Part shown: piece by piece, positions 7,065-9,634 of the stretch | Layout: every line of letters starts with the position of its first letter | Numbering within the stretch: the stretch's first letter is position 1 | From: JAAAOZ01 sp964496595 | GTDB taxonomy: Bacteria; Chloroflexota; Anaerolineae; B4-G1; SLSP01 | Length of the DNA: 9,634 bases | Assembly (NCBI GenBank): GCA_964496595.1 | Contig: CAZCAI010000167.1 | Location: forward strand, 1 to 9,634 | Direction: 5' to 3' | Notes under the pieces: model-generated | The model's input: the letters and a program-made list of their open reading frames with translations, nothing else | Told to the model about the DNA's origin: nothing | Databases searched by the model: none | Translations under genes and position numbers: made by a program

Positions 7065-7484
7065 ATGTTACCCGCTGATCAACTGAAGGAAATCCTCATG
7101 CAATCGCGGACGATTGCCGTCTACGGCATGTCCCGCAATCCCGCCAAGGCCGCCTACCAGGTACCGGCGGCGCTCAAACGCTATGCCTTCCGCGTGATCC
7201 CCGTCAATCCCTTCGCCGATGAGATTATGGGCGAGCGCAGCTACGACTCGCTGGCCGCCATCCCCGACGAGATCGACATCGTGGATGTCTTCCGTCCCTC
7301 GGCGGAGGCGCTGGGCGTCGTGAAGGAGGCGCTGGCGCGTCACAAGGAGCGCGGCGATGTGCGGCTGATCTGGCTTCAGCTTGGCATCCGCAACGCGGAG
7401 GCGGAGCGCCTGGCCGCAGCGGCGGACGTTCCCTTTGTGCAGAATCTCTGCATGGCGGTGGAAGTTCCCTGGCTGTTGAGGTAA
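7065..7484 (+). CDS. CoA-binding domain protein (YccU-like)
   Basis: A 139-residue single-domain protein with a Rossmann fold of the CoA_binding_2 type, the full usual length. Family landmarks: TIAVYGMSRNPAKAAYQVP (16-34) is the nucleotide-binding turn, FRVIPVNPF (42-50), IDIVDVFRPS (70-79), LIWLQLGIRNAEAE (101-114) and the Cys129-containing FVQNLCMAVE (124-133). These proteins resemble the CoA-binding domain of succinyl-CoA synthetase and acyl-CoA synthetases, but their role is mostly unknown. GGAGG at 7052-7056 is 8 bp before ATG 7065. Its position just behind an acyltransferase that uses CoA suggests a shared acyl-CoA metabolism, but this is inference. Confidence 0.88.
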   Translation: MLPADQLKEILMQSRTIAVYGMSRNPAKAAYQVPAALKRYAFRVIPVNPFADEIMGERSYDSLAAIPDEIDIVDVFRPSAEALGVVKEALARHKERGDVRLIWLQLGIRNAEAERLAAAADVPFVQNLCMAVEVPWLLR

Positions 7485-7500
7485 AAGCTGTACATAAATA

Positions 7501-7518
7501 TCAATCAAATCAATCAAA
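7501..7518 (+). repeat. Two tandem 9-mers (tcaatcaaa) before the carbamoyltransferase gene
   Basis: Perfect adjacent copies lie at 7501-7509 and 7510-7518 in an AT-rich spacer, followed by a T-rich stretch (7521-7528) and the ribosome site GGAGG (7530-7534). The array is short and could be chance alone, but its position repeats the pattern seen before three other genes. Confidence 0.5.
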
Positions 7519-7544
7519 TAATTTTTTATGGAGGCTAAGTAGGA

Positions 7545-8603
7545 ATGAAGACGATGAGCTTACGGGGCCGTGATTTTTTGGCCGAGACGGATTTCTCCCG
7601 CGAGGAGATCGAGACGGTGCTGGCTGTGGCCGAGCGCCTCAAGCAGGATCGCGCGATGGGCGTCTATCACGATGACGTGCTGCGCGCCAAGACGCTCTTT
7701 ATGCTCTTCTACAACCAATCGCTGCGCACGCGCAACTCGTTCGAGGCGGGGATGACCCAGTTGGGCGGCCACGCGCATTTTTTGGACCCCAACAAAATCT
7801 ACACGCCGGCGCTGGAAGGCCAGGAGGTCGCGTACAGCACCGAGCGCGTCTCCGATGTGGCGCGCGTGTTGAGCCGCATGGGCGATGCGATTGCCATCCG
7901 CTGCTACGGCGATCCCGTGGAGTGGGCGTATGGCGCGGCGCACGAGCTGCTGCGCGAGTTCGCCAAGTGGGCCGATATCCCAGTCCTGAATATGGAGGAT
8001 GACATCTATCATCCGTTCCAGGGCCTGGCGGATATGCTCACCGTCAAGGAAAATTTCGGCGGATTCAAGGGCGTCAACTTCACGATGTCCTGGGCCTACT
8101 CGCCCAGCGTCCACAAGCCGCGCGCGGTGCCGCAATCGGCCATCCTCTACGCTTCGATGTTGGGCGCCAACGTGACGCTGGCCCATCCGCCGGAGATGGC
8201 GCTCGACCCCAAGATCATCCAGCAGTGCGAGGCGTACGCGGCCGCATCCGGCGGCGCCTTCCGCATCACGCACGATTTCGCCGAGGGCGTCGCGGACGCG
8301 CACGCGGTCTATCCCAAGGCCTGGTGCCCGGTCGATATTTTCCAGCCGCCCGTCGGCTCGTATGATATGGACAAATCCCAGGAAATCTTCGACCGTTATC
8401 AGGATTGGAAGATGACCGAGGAATTGATGGACACCGCCGACAAGGAGGCCATCTACATGCACTGCCTCCCCGCCGACCGCGCCTATGAGGTCAGCAACTA
8501 CGTGATGGACAAGACCGAAGGCCCCGGCTGGCGCTCGGCCATCTTCGACGAGGCCGAAAATCGGCTCCACGTGCAGAAAGCCGTGATGTCGTTGGTGATG
8601 TAA
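7545..8603 (+). CDS. Carbamoyltransferase of the N-acetyl/N-succinylornithine-YgeW group
   Basis: A 352-residue cytoplasmic transferase that moves the carbamoyl group of carbamoyl phosphate to an amine. Carbamoyl-phosphate motif SLRTR at 59-63, HPFQ at 156-159, HCLP at 306-309, and C-terminal FDEAENRLHVQKA (334-346). The DxxxSMG ornithine motif of classical OTC is absent. NMEDDIYHPFQGLADML and SWAYSPSVHKPRAVPQ (182-197) resemble N-acetylornithine carbamoyltransferase (AOTC) and the knotted YgeW type; AOTC has SMRTR at the first motif and the same ENRLHVQKA tail. Substrate could be N-acetylornithine, N-succinylornithine or a purine/ureido intermediate; no arginine or purine-catabolism gene is adjacent to decide. 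Start is uncertain: ATG 7545 has GGAGG 10 bp upstream (7530-7534), but ATG 7554 (MSLRGRDFL) has AGGA at 7541-7544 and starts like known AOTC. Confidence 0.85.
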   Translation: MKTMSLRGRDFLAETDFSREEIETVLAVAERLKQDRAMGVYHDDVLRAKTLFMLFYNQSLRTRNSFEAGMTQLGGHAHFLDPNKIYTPALEGQEVAYSTERVSDVARVLSRMGDAIAIRCYGDPVEWAYGAAHELLREFAKWADIPVLNMEDDIYHPFQGLADMLTVKENFGGFKGVNFTMSWAYSPSVHKPRAVPQSAILYASMLGANVTLAHPPEMALDPKIIQQCEAYAAASGGAFRITHDFAEGVADAHAVYPKAWCPVDIFQPPVGSYDMDKSQEIFDRYQDWKMTEELMDTADKEAIYMHCLPADRAYEVSNYVMDKTEGPGWRSAIFDEAENRLHVQKAVMSLVM

Positions 8604-8620
8604 ACAGACAAATCATCGCA

Positions 8621-8718
8621 ACCCTTGCGAAGGTTGGGGCAGTATCGGCATTCCCAAGGATACTTCGTCCACCGGAAATGTCGTGGATCGCAGGACAATC
8701 CGCAATCTTCGCAAGGGT
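8621..8718. repeat. 98-bp inverted-repeat element before the SDR gene
   Basis: Arms 8621-8639 and 8700-8718 are complementary at 17 of 19 positions (the core acccttgcgaag / cttcgcaagggt is perfect); one of the two differences is a G-U pair in RNA. Each arm also contains its own small palindrome around ttgcgaa/ttcgcaa. The element fills most of the 129-bp spacer between 8603 and 8733, and its right end is 4 bp from the ribosome site GAGG (8723-8726). It may be a MITE-like insertion or a leader hairpin; no T-run terminator is visible. Confidence 0.65.
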
Positions 8719-8732
8719 AACTGAGGTTATCT

Positions 8733-9464
8733 ATGCAAATTAAAGATTCCGTTGTCCTAATCACCGGCGCGGCGGTGCGGGTGGGGCGCGCGGTCGCGCT
8801 GCATCTGGCCGAACGCGGCGCTCATATTTCGTTTAGCTATTATAATGATGATGAACCGTGGCAGGCGACCCTGGCCGATATCCAGCAGCACGATGTGGAC
8901 GCGCTGGCGACACAGACCGAGGTGTTGGAGAAGGCCTCGGTACAGAACCTGGTGGAGCACACCGTCGAGGCGTTTGGCCGCGTGGATGTGCTGATCAACA
9001 ATGCGTCGGTGTGGCTCAAGTCGCCATTTTTGGAGATCACCGAGGAGGCGTGGGATTTGGCGCTGGGCGTCAATCTCAAGGGGCCGTTCCTCTGTGCGCA
9101 GGCCGTCGCCCCGCTGATGTTGGAGCAGGGCGCGGGCGTGATCCTCAACATCACCGATCTCTCCGCGTTCCAGGTGTGGCCGGAGTACGCCCATCACGCC
9201 GCGAGCAAAGCGGGCCTCGTCTCCTTGACCAAATCGCTGGCCGTGGAGTTGGCCCCCGACGTGCGCGTCAACGCCATCGCGCCGGGCACCGTGCTCCTGC
9301 CGGAAAACTGCCCGGAATCCAAGCGCGAGTGGGCTGTCGAGAACTCCCTGCTCAAGCGCGTCGGTTGTCCCCAGGACGTCGCCCAACTGATGGCCTTCCT
9401 CATCGAGAGCGATTTCCTCACCGGCAGCGTCTATTTTGTTGATGGCGGGCGTTCGTTGGTGTAA
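8733..9464 (+). CDS. Pteridine-reductase-like short-chain dehydrogenase (PTR1/FolM type)
   Basis: A 243-residue NAD(P)H-dependent oxidoreductase with a Rossmann fold. The cofactor loop is TGAAVRVGRA (11-20), the altered glycine motif of pteridine reductases (TGxxxRxG). NNAS is at 89-92, Asn114 in LGVNLKG, and the C-terminal AIAPGTVLLPE (181-191) and VDGGRSLV (236-243) are usual SDR elements. The catalytic pattern is odd: Lys159 and Asp142, the latter 17 residues before the Lys as Asp181 is in Leishmania PTR1, are present, but the YxxxK Tyr position (155) is His (AHHAASKAG). A Tyr sits at 152. It could still reduce pterin or folate substrates, or be a divergent or structural member. ATG 8733 has GAGG at 8723-8726. 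It ends inside the first copy of the right-hand repeat. Confidence 0.85.
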   Translation: MQIKDSVVLITGAAVRVGRAVALHLAERGAHISFSYYNDDEPWQATLADIQQHDVDALATQTEVLEKASVQNLVEHTVEAFGRVDVLINNASVWLKSPFLEITEEAWDLALGVNLKGPFLCAQAVAPLMLEQGAGVILNITDLSAFQVWPEYAHHAASKAGLVSLTKSLAVELAPDVRVNAIAPGTVLLPENCPESKREWAVENSLLKRVGCPQDVAQLMAFLIESDFLTGSVYFVDGGRSLV

Positions 9465-9490
9465 GACCGGACTGAAGTCCTGAGACAGGC
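9463..9490. repeat. 28-bp direct repeat, copy 1 (identical copy at 9607-9634)
   Basis: Identical over 28 bp to 9607-9634. It contains the palindrome ggactgaagtcc (9469-9480, central GA). The first two bases belong to the SDR stop codon. The two copies are 144 bp apart, and the window ends at the last base of copy 2, so the repeat may extend or continue beyond it. Confidence 0.85.
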
Positions 9491-9527
9491 ACTATCGCGC
9501 CGGGCGACCTCCTGCGAGGGCGCAATC

Positions 9528-9547
9528 CCGTCCGCGTAGGCGGACGG
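9528..9547. repeat. GTAG-loop hairpin related to the one at 8-27
   Basis: A perfect 8-bp stem, ccgtccgc (9528-9535) with gcggacgg (9540-9547), loop gtag. It matches the hairpin at 8-27 except for one base pair that changes in both arms (T-A there, C-G here) and one loop base. It is followed by CTGGCC, as the left one is by TTGGCC, then by ggcctttcc (9558-9566). The surrounding block 9491-9606 is non-coding and rich in short stems. Confidence 0.75.
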
Positions 9548-9606
9548 CTGGCCACACGGCCTTTCCAGGGTACTTCAGGCCCCGTCAAATCGGCGCTCTT
9601 TGTAAA

Positions 9607-9634
9607 AAGACCGGACTGAAGTCCTGAGACAGGC
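9607..9634. repeat. 28-bp direct repeat, copy 2 (reaches the window end)
   Basis: Identical to 9463-9490, and truncated by the end of the window or possibly complete. The segment 9472-9492 is also partly inverted at about 9558-9580 (tacttcaggc against the ctgaagt core), so the 144-bp unit has internal near-symmetry. No gene is visible between 9465 and 9634. Confidence 0.8.

Noticed and set aside
7560..8570. 336-residue minus-strand frame opposite the carbamoyltransferase gene
   Set aside because: Shadow of the real gene, with no recognisable motif and no ribosome site.
1..9634. CRISPR array, tRNA or rRNA
   Set aside because: No regularly spaced repeat-spacer array and no tRNA or rRNA signature was found; the repeats are tandem or palindromic.

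Overview
The window is about 60% GC and carries eight protein genes, all on the plus strand and tightly spaced. Gene families and style (a group I ECF importer with a fused double ATPase, a PTR1-like SDR, an AOTC/YgeW-type carbamoyltransferase, and intergenic spacers full of short-period and palindromic repeats) suggest a Chloroflexota-like bacterium, probably from an environmental assembly. This is an inference from style; no rRNA or marker gene is present to prove it.

Layout. 1-245: hairpin and tandem repeats, then an AT-rich leader. 246-3802: a complete ECF-type vitamin or micronutrient importer in the order S component, fused ATPase, EcfT. A 160-bp spacer packed with consecutive hairpins lies between the S and ATPase genes. 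3917-4732: Hyi-like TIM-barrel isomerase. 4811-5692: pterin-binding methyltransferase of the methyl-tetrahydrofolate/corrinoid (AcsE/MtgA-like) type. 5751-7046: lipoyl E2 acyltransferase with two peripheral-subunit-binding-like segments. 7065-7484: small CoA-binding (YccU-like) protein. 7545-8603: carbamoyltransferase of the N-acetyl/N-succinylornithine-YgeW group. 8733-9464: pteridine-reductase-like SDR in which the catalytic Tyr is His. 9463-9634: dispersed repeat element, cut by the window end.

How the genes may work together. The importer is self-contained and its substrate cannot be read from sequence. Downstream genes combine pterin or one-carbon chemistry (methyltransferase, PTR1-like SDR), acyl-CoA chemistry (E2, CoA-binding protein), a sugar or hydroxy-acid isomerase and a carbamoyl transfer enzyme. 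This set matches no pathway I know. The best guess is a catabolic or salvage locus for an imported N-containing or vitamin-like compound, with the methyltransferase and E2 working with partners encoded elsewhere. It may equally be several short transcription units.

The most distinctive non-coding signal is that four genes (starts 246, 4811, 5751, 7545) are immediately preceded by degenerate tandem repeats of period 7-9 bp that run up to the Shine-Dalgarno sequence, each with a different unit. A related hairpin with paired stem changes occurs at both ends of the window, so one dispersed repeat family brackets the cluster.
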